A stretch of 64,000 bases of DNA from Allacma fusca (lineage: Eukaryota > Arthropoda > Collembola > Symphypleona > Sminthuridae), in NCBI GenBank assembly GCA_947179485.1, contig OX359245.1, positions 76,681,067 through 76,745,066 on the forward strand, given 5' to 3'. The notes beneath the pieces were generated by a model that was not told the origin of the DNA, ran no database searches, and saw only the letters and a list, made by a program, of their open reading frames with translations. Within the stretch, counting starts at the first letter, position 1, and each line of letters opens with the position of its first letter. The position numbers were made by a program, and so were the translations under genes. Positions 11,917 to 23,685 of this stretch are shown piece after piece.

Positions 11917-13122
11917 TTAGTATTTTCAGTAATATTTCTAAGTGGTAATGACTTTTTGGTCCAAACAATTGTTAGAGCCTTTTCGACTGCAAATCTAGCT
12001 GTGATTTATAAAATGTTAGATGTTCGAACACAACGTCCTACATGTCAGATTACATTCCTTCGTTGATATTTAATTTTCACTTCAACGCAACAAATACAAT
12101 GTTCGAACGTGTAAATATGTTTACATACTATAATATGATTGGAAAAAATTTCGAATTACAAAGGGTTTATACAGAAATAAAATAGATGAAACAACAATGT
12201 TTTAAAGCGAATCAGTTCAAAAATATATTTATTCATGTAGTCCCTGATTGTCACACCCCCAAATACTTAAATCTCAGGATCCATTAAAGCCTTTTCAGTT
12301 TTGTCACTTTTAAGTTAATGTCAAGACACTGATTGCAAATTTCGCAAATTTTGAAATTTTGCTGTTTAAATAGAATTAAAAATATTTTTCAGGAACCTGT
12401 CTGCATAAAACCATGTGTTGTTGGAGTTTGGGCCCATTTCATTTCGTGATAAAGAAAACGCAAAGTTCCACCAGGTTTTGAACGTTGCTCAAGCATCTCC
12501 GGAATTTCGGTTCTCTGGTAATAATTTTGGTAACATAACTAATCAATTTCACCCGAGTTTTCAAACAGTTGCTGAGACTTTCAAAAGGGACAGTTCCTGA
12601 GGGGTTACAATGTAAACATTTAGAGAAGCAATGCAATTAACCAATATTTAACTATCTACCATTGATTTCCGAATTCGATTGGAAGCAAATGTTGGAGAGA
12701 CTTTTGATAGACCTCTTAGTTAAGAATAATTTTAATAATAATAGGTATTACGGAAATGATCGGAAGAGACCGTAAGCAAGGTTGGATAAATTATGCTTGC
12801 GGAGCGGAATTAAAGAAAACACTGACGAGAAAATATTATGTTTTCATTTTATCTTGGAAGACCTGTCAGTGATACAAATATGTACAAACACTGGGTTTGT
12901 AACAAACTTCACTGGGATTCATTTTCATCATATACGATTGTAGCCCAAGTGGGAAATTCATAAAATCGATTTAAAAAATATAAGCAAATTTAAAACAATT
13001 AAATCAAACGCTTTTGCTCCTGATAACAACTTTTGAATTGCAAAGTTAACTTTCCATGAAGTTATGTAATAATTTATAGCTTCTAACTTTTATGTATGTG
13101 CAAAAGGCGTACTGGAGAGCTT
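11917..13122. other. Intergenic between B1 and C1
   Basis: No recognised gene. The first part is the 3' flank common to B1, B2 and B4 (AGTATTTTCAGTAAT followed by a GGTCCAAA stretch). About 12720-13080 resembles 20100-20460 downstream of C2, again showing co-duplication. Confidence 0.45.
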
Positions 13123-14209
13123 TTATTTTTTCAAAACGTCTGATTGACTTTCACAATTATTGTTGAATGATACTTTGCCATCAGCGCAGGAATTAGCAGG
13201 ACTGTTTCCAAATGCAGCCTGTGATTGGGATTTGTCTTCTTCTTGAGACTGACATTTTGGGTCAAAGTTCCCGTTTGTGAAGACAGCCAGTTTTCCTTCC
13301 GGACAAAAACCTTGAGTTAAAGTGAAATAGCACTTCCCTTCAAATGAGAAAAGGAATTGTTTATCCTCTGGGGTCCGTCCTGATTGTGAATAACGCTGAG
13401 CCAAGTATTGAGTTGGACACGGGATCTGTTCACACCTGACACCTCCGTTTCCAACAATCCATTGACCTTCTGGGCAGGGACCCTGTAATAAATATTATTG
13501 CTCAATTCCCAAATGATCTAAACTATACGGTCAAATTAACAATCCGGGTCATTTTGATTTTAAGCTAAAAAGAATCTAAATTCTCTACAAATGACATTAT
13601 CTTCAAAAGTTTGACTTTTGTAGTTCGTCACGATACTAAAAATGTTCGCATGTAACTATTTACCTGATCATATATGAAATAACATTCTTGAGTGTCCGGC
13701 CAAAGAACCAAAGGCCGAGTCCAAAAATTTTCCGTTAATCCAGAATTCTCGCATGTGCATTCTCCAACATGTGAATCTTCATTGGCAGGAAAGACATTCA
13801 GGAAAATCATTTTATTTCCACATGGCCCTTGGAATCCACTGTCGTAGCACTTTTGGGTTGGAATGTGGAACAGTGTGAAATTGGGACAAGTCCTATGAGA
13901 TATAGTAAGAATTAGATAAGTATTTAATATATAATAACATCTCCCCAAGTCAAATATTGTCTACCTGATTTATTTACAGGTAATAATTACAGTATCTATT
14001 AAGGGGCAATGTAAGACTTGATTTTGTACTTACGGAGGAAGATATCCTCCTGGTGGTAGAAGTGATCGTGAAAGTTCCGGTGAAAGTACTGGTGGAAGAT
14101 ACGTGTCAGCAACAAACTCACATGTGCAACAATTATTCAAAACCAAGACTCCATGGGTGGCTAAAATCAAAAAGTACTTGAAATTTGAAGTCCAGGACGG
14201 TGAACGCAT
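13123..14209 (-). CDS. Secreted DUF4789-like protein C1
   Basis: Predicted 254-residue secreted, cysteine-rich protein. Exons are 14209-14034, 13892-13664 and 13482-13123; both introns (141 and 181 bp) have GT/AG ends and the total is 765 nt. The start MRSPSW is followed by a hydrophobic signal-like stretch (YFLILATHGVLVL) and then a short proline-rich linker ending GGYLPP. Exon 2 gives CPNFTLF and KCYDSGFQGPCGNKMIF; exon 3 gives GPCPEGQW, CYFTLTQGFCPEG and a glutamine/serine/asparagine-rich tail. The repeated CY...QGPC pattern is characteristic of arthropod DUF4789 proteins, whose function is unknown; extracellular location is inferred. An upstream in-frame ATG exists, but the corresponding region in C2 looks like 5' UTR, so the MRS start is preferred. 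Confidence 0.75.
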
Positions 14210-14386
14210 TTTCTTGAGTCCAAATAAACAAGCAAAAGATTTCAAAATAGTAAACACGTCTGGATGTTAAACGGAGCAAAACAATGTCTAGTGTACTTTT
14301 TGGTGTGGGGAAAATTTAGGGAGTTTGACGCTAACTCTGTGACCAGGGACTGGAATGACAACTAACAATTCACAGACACCTCTGCC

Positions 14387-14400
14387 ACTATTTAAGCAGG
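14387..14400 (-). promoter_or_regulatory. Possible core promoter element of C1
   Basis: ACTATTTAAGCAGG (TATA-like TTAAATAG on the minus strand) lies about 180 bp upstream of the C1 start codon. It is conserved at 21966 upstream of C2 and in the orphan C flanks at about 47052 and 50481. Confidence 0.3.
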
Positions 14401-16250
14401 GAGAAGCAATTAAAAAATATGAAACTGCTATTCATGCTGTCGCGTCAGCTTCCGCCAACTGAAAGAAGTCACAGCCGTTAAATTAACAAATATGAATGTT
14501 AACGGGAGTAAAATAAGGCCGGAGGAGTTTTGTATGGAACTACTTTAAATGTGACACTGGAACCGACAATGAGATGGGCTTAGTAAATTATTAGCAAACA
14601 CATTTTATGTGCATAATTTTATACGGTGGCACAAAGCGATTGCCCGTCCAGAGTCTACACAAGGAACTAGCTCATAAAATATTTGCTTGCCCAAGTTTGT
14701 ATAGCAAATATTTCCCTGAATTTTCTAAATCGATTTTTCATTAACCTCGGTCAATTTTTGTGAAACAAAGTGGGAATATTAAAATGATTTTTGATTGAAT
14801 TTAGTGCCTTTTTCAACACACAATTTTGCAAAGAATATCTTGTGATATTCGTCTTCAGGAACGCGAAATTTCCTTGACTTGGACTCCTTATTAGACTTAA
14901 ATAAATCCCCAAAAAACAAGGAAATCCTATAAAATTTCATACAAACGAACTTAAAAAGATACTTTGGAAAACTTATCGTGGAAATCAAAAAAATCCAAGT
15001 TTGCTTCCTGTGATCGAATGAATTGACCGAGGCCAATGTAGCAAGCTTTTTAAGATTCAGAAAAGCATTTGATATCAAAGTGGGATAATCGAGTATTTCA
15101 TGAGTATAGAAAAAGTCAGCTGGTCAGATAGTTATGATGTAAAATATATAGGTATATATAATTATATGTAAGCATTTGGTACTTAGATGTTCAAACAAAC
15201 TCTTTTCCGTACTTCTTCAAAAAGTTTAATGGAGTAGGTCAATGGCCGTCACGATCTTCAAAACCCGTGAATGAAATTCAATATATTTTGAGGATGGGAA
15301 ATTGTTGTTCTCGTATTAACTCTTTCCCCAAATAATATGTTTTTGCTATGTTGTTCACATGACTTCTAGAGAGATATTCCATAAGTTCTCAAGTTGGAAA
15401 TTGCGTATTTCATTCGTAGCTAAAAACATAGAGTAAGGTTGAGGAATTTTAAAACAGTTCATAATATTTTGGTGAATAGGGGAAATGCTACGGAACACCC
15501 TGTACAGTAAGACTACTTACTCACGGAAAATCCGGCATTCAGTGCCTTTTCATTCATATATCGAGATGTTTCGAACATAACCAGAGACTTCCAGTCAGTG
15601 AACACATCATCTGTGAAGAAGTGCAAGGACCGGACGGCACGGACTCATTCTAACATATAAGAAAGTAATATTTGGCTGTAATTAATAAACATATAATGCA
15701 GGTCTCTGTTAGCGAAAATATGTAGCTATAGAGAACAAATCGGCGAATTACGCATTAATGAAGGTCCTTGTATAAAACTTATTGGAAAAAGTCTATTTTA
15801 TGTTTTTAGCTGTCTGTCATGCTTAATGTCTACCTTCAAGAAGCTTAAATTACCTATGCACATTTTCATGGTTCATTTAAAATAAACAAACGGCTCACAA
15901 GAAAGATCAATGTTATTGTCACTGAATTTTTACATATTTAAACCAACGCAGCCTCGACAGTGACATAATTCAGGAACAGGATGGCATTAAAGTGCAGTTA
16001 ACATTAAATAATTTAAATTGCAAAAGAAAACATGGTATACTGACAATGAGCTGAGTGCGGATTAGAGTTTCTCTGCTTATGGGCACCTTTATCGTACTTT
16101 TGCTTTGAGTTTGTATATTTTTACAAATACCGTCTTTACTCATTTGTTCTTGTTAGTAGACTGAACTTACATAACAGTTTAAGGAACGGAATTTTCTAAT
16201 TTTTTTGTGCAGATGATTTACAGGTTTATGAACAAATTATACAACAATAA
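14401..16250. repeat. Segmental-duplication block upstream of C1
   Basis: No gene is firmly recognised. The block is repeated upstream of C2 (21980-23250), and parts recur at 40890-41520 and 46900-49700. The best-conserved part (15480-15990) contains a minus-strand frame bounded by AG and GTGAGT in this copy that reads SLHFFTDDVFTDWK and continues LVMFETSRYMNEKAL. The other copies have stops or frameshifts in places. It may be an exon of an unidentified gene. Confidence 0.5.
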
Positions 16251-16785
16251 TTAATATGTGTATATTCCTGAATGAATTGGAAAATGGTTGGAACATGGTG
16301 AAGCACCAATATCTCGCAAGTTTAGGGTGCTCACCATTGAACGCATACAGGATTGTCGCATTGTGCAACTCAGATTCCGAAATATGAACCCCCGCGCGAC
16401 GTATTAAGTGGTGCAACGTTCGCTTGGCCCGCTATGGGCTTATGTTAGTCGAAAACACGGACTCGAGAATAAATTTTGCATTCAACTCGTTCCGCCCAAG
16501 TCTTCGTGAGCACCCTTTGTCGTTAGTGCGGGTGCTCATCACCGTGGCGCAGTATACATTTTGTTGTGCGCAAGTCTTAGGGTCTTCGTGAGCACCCTTG
16601 CTCGGCGTATGTCCTCGCAAGCACCCTATGTTAAGTATTGCAGTATATGTTGCGCCACGATGTATACGCCACGGAGGTGAGCACCCACACTAACAACATA
16701 GGGTGCTAAAGAAGAGCCGATGGCCGAAGACTTGCGCATACCAAAATGTATTCTGCGCCGCGGTGGTGAGATCCCATAACTACAA
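16250..16785. mobile_element. GC-rich foldback insertion with GGGTGCTCAC motifs
   Basis: The flanks on both sides align with the paralogous region near 23200-23330, where about 500 bp are missing, so this is an insertion. It is visibly richer in G+C than its surroundings. At least seven copies of GGGTGCTCAC or its reverse complement are scattered through it in both orientations. An imperfect inverted pair of about 40 bp (16538-16577 and 16728-16772) contains GGCGCAG, ATACATTTTG and GCGCAAGTCT. No coding capacity was seen. Exact ends and target duplication could not be fixed. Confidence 0.55.
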
Positions 16786-18229
16786 ATATGTGGGAGTAAA
16801 TGTTTTGGAACAACAAACAAATAAATATAACTGTCAGTTGCAGGAGGTACAATTCGAGACAATTCCAACCCTTGGCATCATGCCGTATAATTTTTACTCA
16901 TTATAATTTATACTATATATGCAGTAGTGCACATGTGGAGCGTATAATTACAACAAGTACACTGTCACTCCTGGAATCAACGTTTGTAACATATTATAAA
17001 TTACTTTTCATAAGTTATCCTTTTCAGTATTTTTTGTATTTCCGTTGTGCACGGGGTTTAAATGCTTTAAATGCTAACGGGAAGGGATATTTTGAAATAG
17101 TCCAGTCCGTCACTTCCCAATGAATTGTCAGAAATTCGAAATTTCAGGTACAGGAGTTTACCCAGTGTGTGTACCTATACCTGAGGGGTTAGCATTATCA
17201 AAGTAATCACAGAGCAATAAATATGGATATTTTGTTAAACTGGAGCAAAACGCGAGCATTATGAAATTTGCGTTAAATAATTCGGGTCATGATCTAATTT
17301 GATTGCATTGGAATCCAAACGCTATAACATGGAAAAAAATAATCCATAATAATTCCTGTCGTCGTGTATGTAATAAATCATATGACGAAATACCGTGAAA
17401 TACAGAACATTTGAAGTTATTAGACTTTAAACAATTTGATATCGTCAAAATTTGAATACTAGATACAGTACATGCATCCAACAATTCATTCATTGAACTA
17501 GTTCCTTAATTGAACTTTTCTGAAATATTTCAAGATTTGAGTAAACTCAAAACCTACTAATTTATGTAACGAATAAGTTTAAATCCAACTGTTTGGCAAA
17601 TGCAACGAATGTGAATGAACGTGAATGTATTGGTACGATTAAGAGATCTGAATTGAACTGAATGTGAGAATACGTATTACGGAACTCTGGTTTACCGTAT
17701 ATGTATGTTCCGAAAAAAAGACTGTAAGGTAAAAGATCCTGTAATACTATAAAGAGATTACAAAATGTTGGGATAAAGAGCTGTCAGCTCACGTTCCGTA
17801 ATTTGAATAAATAAATAAATAATGCTTAAGCGGATTCAAACCATCAAAGAACAAAATAATTTCTGCAGATATGCCTGGAAATTTCTAATTTTCAATTAAA
17901 AATATGATTTAGGATTGAAATAGGAACTTTAAATTCAATATTCATGATTGAACTGAATGGATTGACAGAACTGACAATATGAACGTGAATTGAACTTTTT
18001 ATTTTAACGTTCAATTTGAGCGAACGTCACTGAACGCAAAAAGACATACTTGTGAATTGAACTGTTTGTGAATGGCATCACCAATAACAATGATCTGAGT
18101 ATACAGTGAGCACAGTATATTTATCCTCCCCTGGGTGGCTCTACCTTCGACAATGAATAAGTTTTTACCTATTGACCTTAGGACATCGGTAATTATCTTA
18201 AAATGTAGGTAATTACTTGCGGTGGCCCT
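16786..18229. other. Intergenic with GAATGTGAATGAACG word repeat
   Basis: The first part (16786-17250) matches 23300-23450 and 41570-41790. From about 17590 to 18075 short words such as GAATGTGAATGAACGTGAA and GAACTGAATG recur irregularly, a low-complexity element whose structure resembles the arrays at 4.6 and 42.1 kb. No gene is recognised. Confidence 0.4.
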
Positions 18230-19524
18230 TACGACATTGACAACATCACGAAAAGAGTTGTTAAAACAAAATCCCAGAAACGAATGATTTTCAAGGTATT
18301 ATTAACAACTACGAGCTGGATAAACAAAATTTTTGTGTTAGTAAGATTTATTCAGTTCATGACTCGGGACGATGAGTTTGCAATTTTGATGAAACCTCTA
18401 CTTACTGTTTACACTCTTATCCTGGGTTTTCTGCTTGTGTTTCAGCTTACTCAAGTCGTGTATTTTGAAGAGCTGCCGATTCTACTTGAACTTTTGTTAA
18501 TATGAAAGCTGATTACAAAGGTTCCAAATATGCAAAAAACTGATATTTCATGCTAAGTTTCACTGTATTCCTAAGTTTTAATCCATGTATGGATCTTTAT
18601 TAATATTTTAGAAAAAATTGTGATTGAGAAACCAACCACCAAATTTGGAGAGATTTTGGCGGACCGGTCGCGGCTGTACATGGCGTTTATATTTTACTAC
18701 ATCATTGTCGCTTTGGTTGGTTACATTGTTTGTTTCTTTTTACTGCCACAGTACCCAGCATTTTTTACGTCTTTGGTCAATGATCCAAAGTCCTTGGATT
18801 CAACTTCAATTTGCGTCTTTGGGGCTCCCATACTGTTAATGCTTTTATCAGATTTGTCGGAGGGAATGTTTTGGGGTTTTACTGCTTTCGCCATAACGTG
18901 TTTTGGGTGCGAAATTTGCGAACAGCTTAGGTAAGAATATTATAGTTCATGGAATAATAAATGACATTATTGTATTAATCAGCTCCAGTTTTTTATATTT
19001 GATTTATTTGATGTGGAAAAAAACTTGAGTCACGGTGTTTTAAAATACATTTTTGCAGGTTGAAAAAAAACGAGTACAGGACTTTGGACGCTTCTCGAAC
19101 TGAAAAAAACTCTGTCAAATACTACGGACGTCTGGCATTGATTCACAACTTGGCGATGCATATTTTTAGCTCAATCGTCATGCCTGCCTTTGAGTGGTTG
19201 CTCATTGCAGGATCTGTTTTTGGAATTTACGGTGGGATCACAAGCAAGGGGATAGTGTCTTATTTACTTTACTTCTTGGCAGTTGTAATGATTATTTGTT
19301 TAGTTGTGATATTTACGATCACTTCAAGGGTATGCGAGAGATCATTGTCAACGTTGCACTCTTGGAAGGGCAGGAGGGTTACTCCGTGGGCGCGTAAATC
19401 CATGCGGTCATTTCGACCTGTCAAGGTCATGATCGGATCCTACTACTACGCTGACCGCGGTATTGTCCTAACAATTTGTAAAATCATTTTTGAGAACACA
19501 ATTAATTTACTGATGTCGTCGTAA
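18230..19524 (+). pseudogene. Family B receptor B2 with one-base deletion in exon 1
   Basis: Close paralogue of B4. Exon 1 remains from about 18230 to 18520 and lacks the first part of the gene. Exon 2 is 18612-18930 (319 nt) and exon 3 is 19059-19524 (466 nt). All visible splice sites are good (AAAG|GTTC, ATTTTAG, TTAG|GTAAG, TTGCAG). In exon 1 the family sequence CTTTTTGTAAATATG has lost one T, which shifts the frame to a stop at about 18505. Exons 2 and 3 are open and end in SYYYADRGIVLTICKI like B4. With the missing start and the shift this copy is probably dead, although the single-base deletion lies in a T run and could be a sequencing error. Confidence 0.65.
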
Positions 19525-20517
19525 TTAGTATTTTCAGTAATATTTTAAAGTGGTAATGAGTAATTACTTTGTCCAAACAATTATTAGACCCTTTCGACTG
19601 CAAATCTGTGATTTATGAAACGTTAGATGTTCGTAAGCAATGTCCCACATTTCAGATTACATTCCTTCAGTCATATTCAGTTTTCACTGTAACATCAGAA
19701 ACACTCTGGTTTAACGTGTTAATTTTCAAAATATTCAAATAACGTAGGTTGCAAAATTCTAAAAAATATGATTGTGAATATAAGATAGGTTAAAAAAAGC
19801 TCTCCCTATCGAAAACGTAAAAATTTAGTGTGACGGCTCCCGAATATTATAATAAATAAATAAAATAATACCTGTTCAGTATGTATGTTTCAGCACCACC
19901 AATATTTTTAAACACATGCTAATCCGGGAAATCGAGGGTGGTACAGTAGCTTGGTCTGTACCACCCTATTAAATTTCAGGGTGGTAAACTATACCACCTG
20001 TCCCCAACCTGTCCTACCGCCACGGATTCTCACACCAGTTTATTTTCAGAAAATGTTTTGATGATCGGTTAAAGCAAATGCTGGGAAACCCTTTAATAGA
20101 TCTCTAGGTTAAGAGTCACTCTAACAATAAGTAATGTTACGGAAATGATCGGAAGAGATCGGAAGCAAGGTTAAGGAAATTATGCTTCTAGAGTGCAGTT
20201 GAAGGAAACGCTGAGGAGAAAATATTATGTTACCATTTTATCTTGGAATACCAGGCTGTGATAAAAATATGTACAAACACTGGGTTTGTAACAAATATGG
20301 CTGGGATTAATTTACAACAGATACGATTGTAGCCCACGTGAAAATAGAGGAAATCCATTTCAAAAGATGTAACCAATTTTTAAACAATTACATGAAACAC
20401 TTTTGCTCCTGATGACACCCTTATGAATTCGAAAATTAGGATTTTCTGTGAAATTACTTATTAATTTATGGCTTCTAATTTATATGCAAAAGGCGCACTG
20501 GAGAGCTTTTATTTTTT
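19525..20517. other. B2 3' flank and C2 3' flank
   Basis: No gene is recognised. The stretch around 19780-20050 (AAAAAGCTCTCCCTATC to GGGTGGTACAGT and ACCACCTG) is repeated at 63010-63330 after B4. The order B gene, this spacer, C gene is therefore conserved in both places. Confidence 0.5.
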
Positions 20518-21768
20518 CTAAATGTTTGATTCACTTTCACAATTATTGTTAAATGATGCTTTGCCTTCGGCGCAGGAATTAGCAGGACTGCCTCCGAATG
20601 CACCTTGTGTTTGGAAACTGCCTTCTTCCTGAGACTGACATTTAGGCTCAAAGCTCCCGTTTGTGAAGACAGCCAGCGTTCCGTTCGAACAAAAACCTTG
20701 AGTTAAGGTGAAATAGCACTGTCCTTCGTATGAGAAAAGGAATTGTTTATCCTCTGGGGTCCGTCCTGATTGTGAATAACGTTGAGCCAAGTATTGAGTT
20801 GGGCACGGGATCTGTTCACACCTGACACTTCCGTTTCCAACAAGCCATTGACCTTCTGGGCAGGGACCCTGTAATAGTTAATATTTTCCAATATAAATTC
20901 TACAAAAATTTTGCTTTTATAGTTCTCCATGATATTAAAAATATTCTGAGGGAATTCATTACCTGATCATATATGAAATAACATTGTTGGGTGTCCGACC
21001 AAAGGACCAATGGCCGGGTCCAAAAGTTATCCCCTTTTCCAGAATTCTCACACATGCATTCTCCAACATGTGAATCTTCATTGGAAGGAAAGGCATTAAG
21101 GAAAATCATTTTATTTCCACATGGCCCTTGGAAACCACTGTCATAACATTTTCGGGTTGGAATGTGGAAAAGTGTGAAATTCGGGCAAGTCCTAAGAGAT
21201 ATAGTAAGAATTATACAAATATTTAATAAGCAACGATATCTCCGCAAGTAAAATATTATTTTTTATTTATTTACAGCTAATGACAGTACAATATTTATTA
21301 AGGGGCACTTTAAGACTTGAATTGTACTTACGGAGGAAGATATCCTCCTGCTGGTAAATTTATTGGTGGATTTTCTACTAGATTTGCTGGTAGGTTTGCT
21401 GGTGGATTTGCTGGTGGATTTTCTGGCAGATTTGCTTGTGGATTTTCTGGTAGATTTGCTGGTGGATTTTCTGGTAGATTTGCTGGTGGATTTTCTGGTA
21501 GATTTGTTGGTGGATTTTCTGGTAGATTTGTTGGTGGATTTTCTGGTAGATTTGCTGGTGGATTTACTGGTAGATTTGCTGGTGGATTTTCTGGTGGATT
21601 TACTGGTAGATTTGCTGGTGGATTTTCTGGTAGATTTGCTGGTGGATTTACTGGTGGAAGATATGTGTCAGCAACAAACTCACATGTGCAATAATTCAAA
21701 AATAAGACTCCATGGGAGCATAAAATCAAAAAGTACTGGAAATTCAAAGCCCAGGACGTTGAACGCAT
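20518..21768 (-). CDS. Secreted DUF4789-like protein C2 with proline-rich repeat
   Basis: Paralogue of C1, predicted 338 residues. Exons are 21768-21332, 21191-20963 and 20868-20518; introns are 140 and 94 bp with GT/AG ends, and the total is 1017 nt. It starts MRSTSW, followed by a hydrophobic signal-like stretch. Between the signal and the DUF4789-like module lies about 100 residues of an octad approximating NPPANLPE, which C1 lacks. Exon 2 carries CYDSGFQGPCGNKMIF and exon 3 carries GPCPEGQW and CYFTLTQGFC, conserved with C1. The protein is probably extracellular. The proline/asparagine repeat could be a flexible spacer or a structural (cuticle- or matrix-like) segment; its role is unknown. 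Confidence 0.75.
21360..21660. repeat. 24-bp coding minisatellite in C2 exon 1
   Basis: About a dozen units approximating GGTGGATTTTCTGGTAGATTT plus GCT are arranged in tandem. The unit length is a multiple of three, so all frames stay open; on the coding (minus) strand it reads as Asn-Pro-Pro-Ala-Asn-Leu-Pro-Glu octads. Open frames on the plus strand are a by-product. Confidence 0.85.
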
Positions 21769-21965
21769 TTTCTTAAATCCAAATAAAGTATCAAAAGATT
21801 TCAAAATAGCTAAACAATTTGGAAGTTAAACGAAGACAATTTTGTCTAGTGTACTTTTTGTATGGGGAAAACTTTGTAGAATTATGATGATGCTGAGTTC
21901 GACGTGAGCTATATCACCAAAGGCAGAGTCTGGAATGACAACTAACAATTTGCAAGCACCTCGGC

Positions 21966-21978
21966 ACTATTTAAACAG
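21966..21978 (-). promoter_or_regulatory. Possible core promoter element of C2
   Basis: ACTATTTAAACAG corresponds in position and sequence to the element upstream of C1. It lies about 200 bp before the C2 start codon on the minus strand. Confidence 0.3.
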
Positions 21979-21979
21979 A

Positions 21980-23685
21980 CGTGAAGCTATTCACTTTCTA
22001 TTCATTTTGTCGAGTCAGCTTCCGACACCGGAAAGGAGTCACAGCCGTTAAATTAGCAAATATGAATGTTAACGTGAGTAAAATAAGGCTGGGGTACTGT
22101 TTTATATGGAACTACTTAAAATATTACACTGGAACTGACAATGAGATGGACTCAGTAAATTATTTACAAGCAGATTTGTATGCGTAAAATTTTGCAGAGT
22201 GGTACAAAACGATTCCCTTTCAAGTCTACACCAGGAACTAACAAATAAAATACTTTTATACCGCAGTTTGGCAAGAATTTGTTTTTCCAAAATTTATGAA
22301 AGATATTTTGAGGATACGAAATTTTTGTTCCCCCTCCCCCCTAAACTTTTTTTCCAAATAGTTATTTTTTATTTATGTTGTTCACATGACGTTCAGAGAG
22401 ATACATATTCATGGTTAAAAACATAGAGTAACGTTTCATAATTTTAAAACAGTTCATATTACAGTATTTTGATGAATAGGGGAAAAAGTTACGGAGCACC
22501 CTGTACAGGAATATTACTATAGAAAAATCCTTCATTCAGTGCATTTTGATTCATATACTGAAATGTTTGAAACATAACCAGAGAATTTCAGCCAGTGAAC
22601 ACATCATCTGTGAGGAAGTCCAAGGACCGGACGGCATGGATTCAATCTAACGTGTAAGAAAGTAATATTTGCCTATAATTAATAAACACGTACTGCAGGT
22701 CTCTGTTAGCGAAAATATGTATCTATAGAGAACAAATCGGCGAATTACGCATTAATGAAGGACCTTGTATAAAACCTATTGGTAAATGTATATATTTTAT
22801 GTTTAGAGTGGTCCGTCATGTTTACTTAATGCTTCCCCTTCAAGAAGCTTAAATTATCTATGCGCATTTTCATGAGTAGTTTAAAATAAACAAACGGCTT
22901 ACAAGAAAGATCAATGTTATTGTCACCGTGAATTTTTACATAGTTAAACCAACAAAGCCTCGACAGTGACATAATTCAGGAACAGTATTGCATTAAAGTG
23001 AAGTTCGCAATAAATAATTTAAAAGGCAAAAGAAAACACGGTAAAATGACAATGAGGTGAGTGTGGCTTAGTTTCTCTGCTTAAGGACACCTTAAAAGTA
23101 TACACTTCAAGTTTTTATGTTTTTGCAAATACCATATTTACTCATTTGTTCTTGTTAGTATAGCCAAAGATTACATTAATGGAACTTTTGAATTTTTTCA
23201 ATGATGATTTACGGGTTTATAAATAAATAATGCAATAAACACATTGGATATAATACTGAGCCAACAAATGGAGCAACAAAATTGGAGTAAATTCTTTGGA
23301 ACAAAAACAAATAAATATAACTACCAGTTGCAGTAGCTACAAATCGAAGCAGTTCCTATCCTTGGTATCTTGCCGAAAAATTTGTAATCATTATAATTGC
23401 TACTATAATGTACATGTGGAGCATTTTCAATGCACGTACTGTGGGTAAGTTTAAAGCTCGATTTTTCAATATTTAAATTTAACAATTTACTACTATGAAG
23501 TCAATTGGAATCAAATTCATTTTACGTGTGATTTTCGGCTTGCGATTGCCACTCAAATATCTTATGATCATAATAACCGGGTACTACAATCGTTTTTGAA
23601 TACCGTTATCCAGTGCCGGTGTTACAGATGATCTTATTTAAATGCTGTGCTTGGGACATCTGATGATATAACTTCAATGATGGGC
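21980..23685. repeat. Segmental-duplication block upstream of C2
   Basis: Paralogous to 14401-16250 and 16786-17100, without the foldback insertion. The conserved sub-block at 22480-22990 contains the GAAGGACCTTGTATAAAAC motif shared with 15760 and 41190. No gene is recognised. Confidence 0.5.

Noticed and set aside
12415-12636. Opposed open frames of about 60 codons between B1 and C1
   Set aside because: No motif, no paralogue in the corresponding B2-C2 spacer, and no splice context.
21317-21776. Two plus-strand open frames (Gly/Phe-rich and Leu/Val/Asp-rich) over the C2 minisatellite
   Set aside because: They are frame-shadows of a 24-bp tandem repeat whose minus-strand frame has signal peptide, splice sites and a close paralogue.
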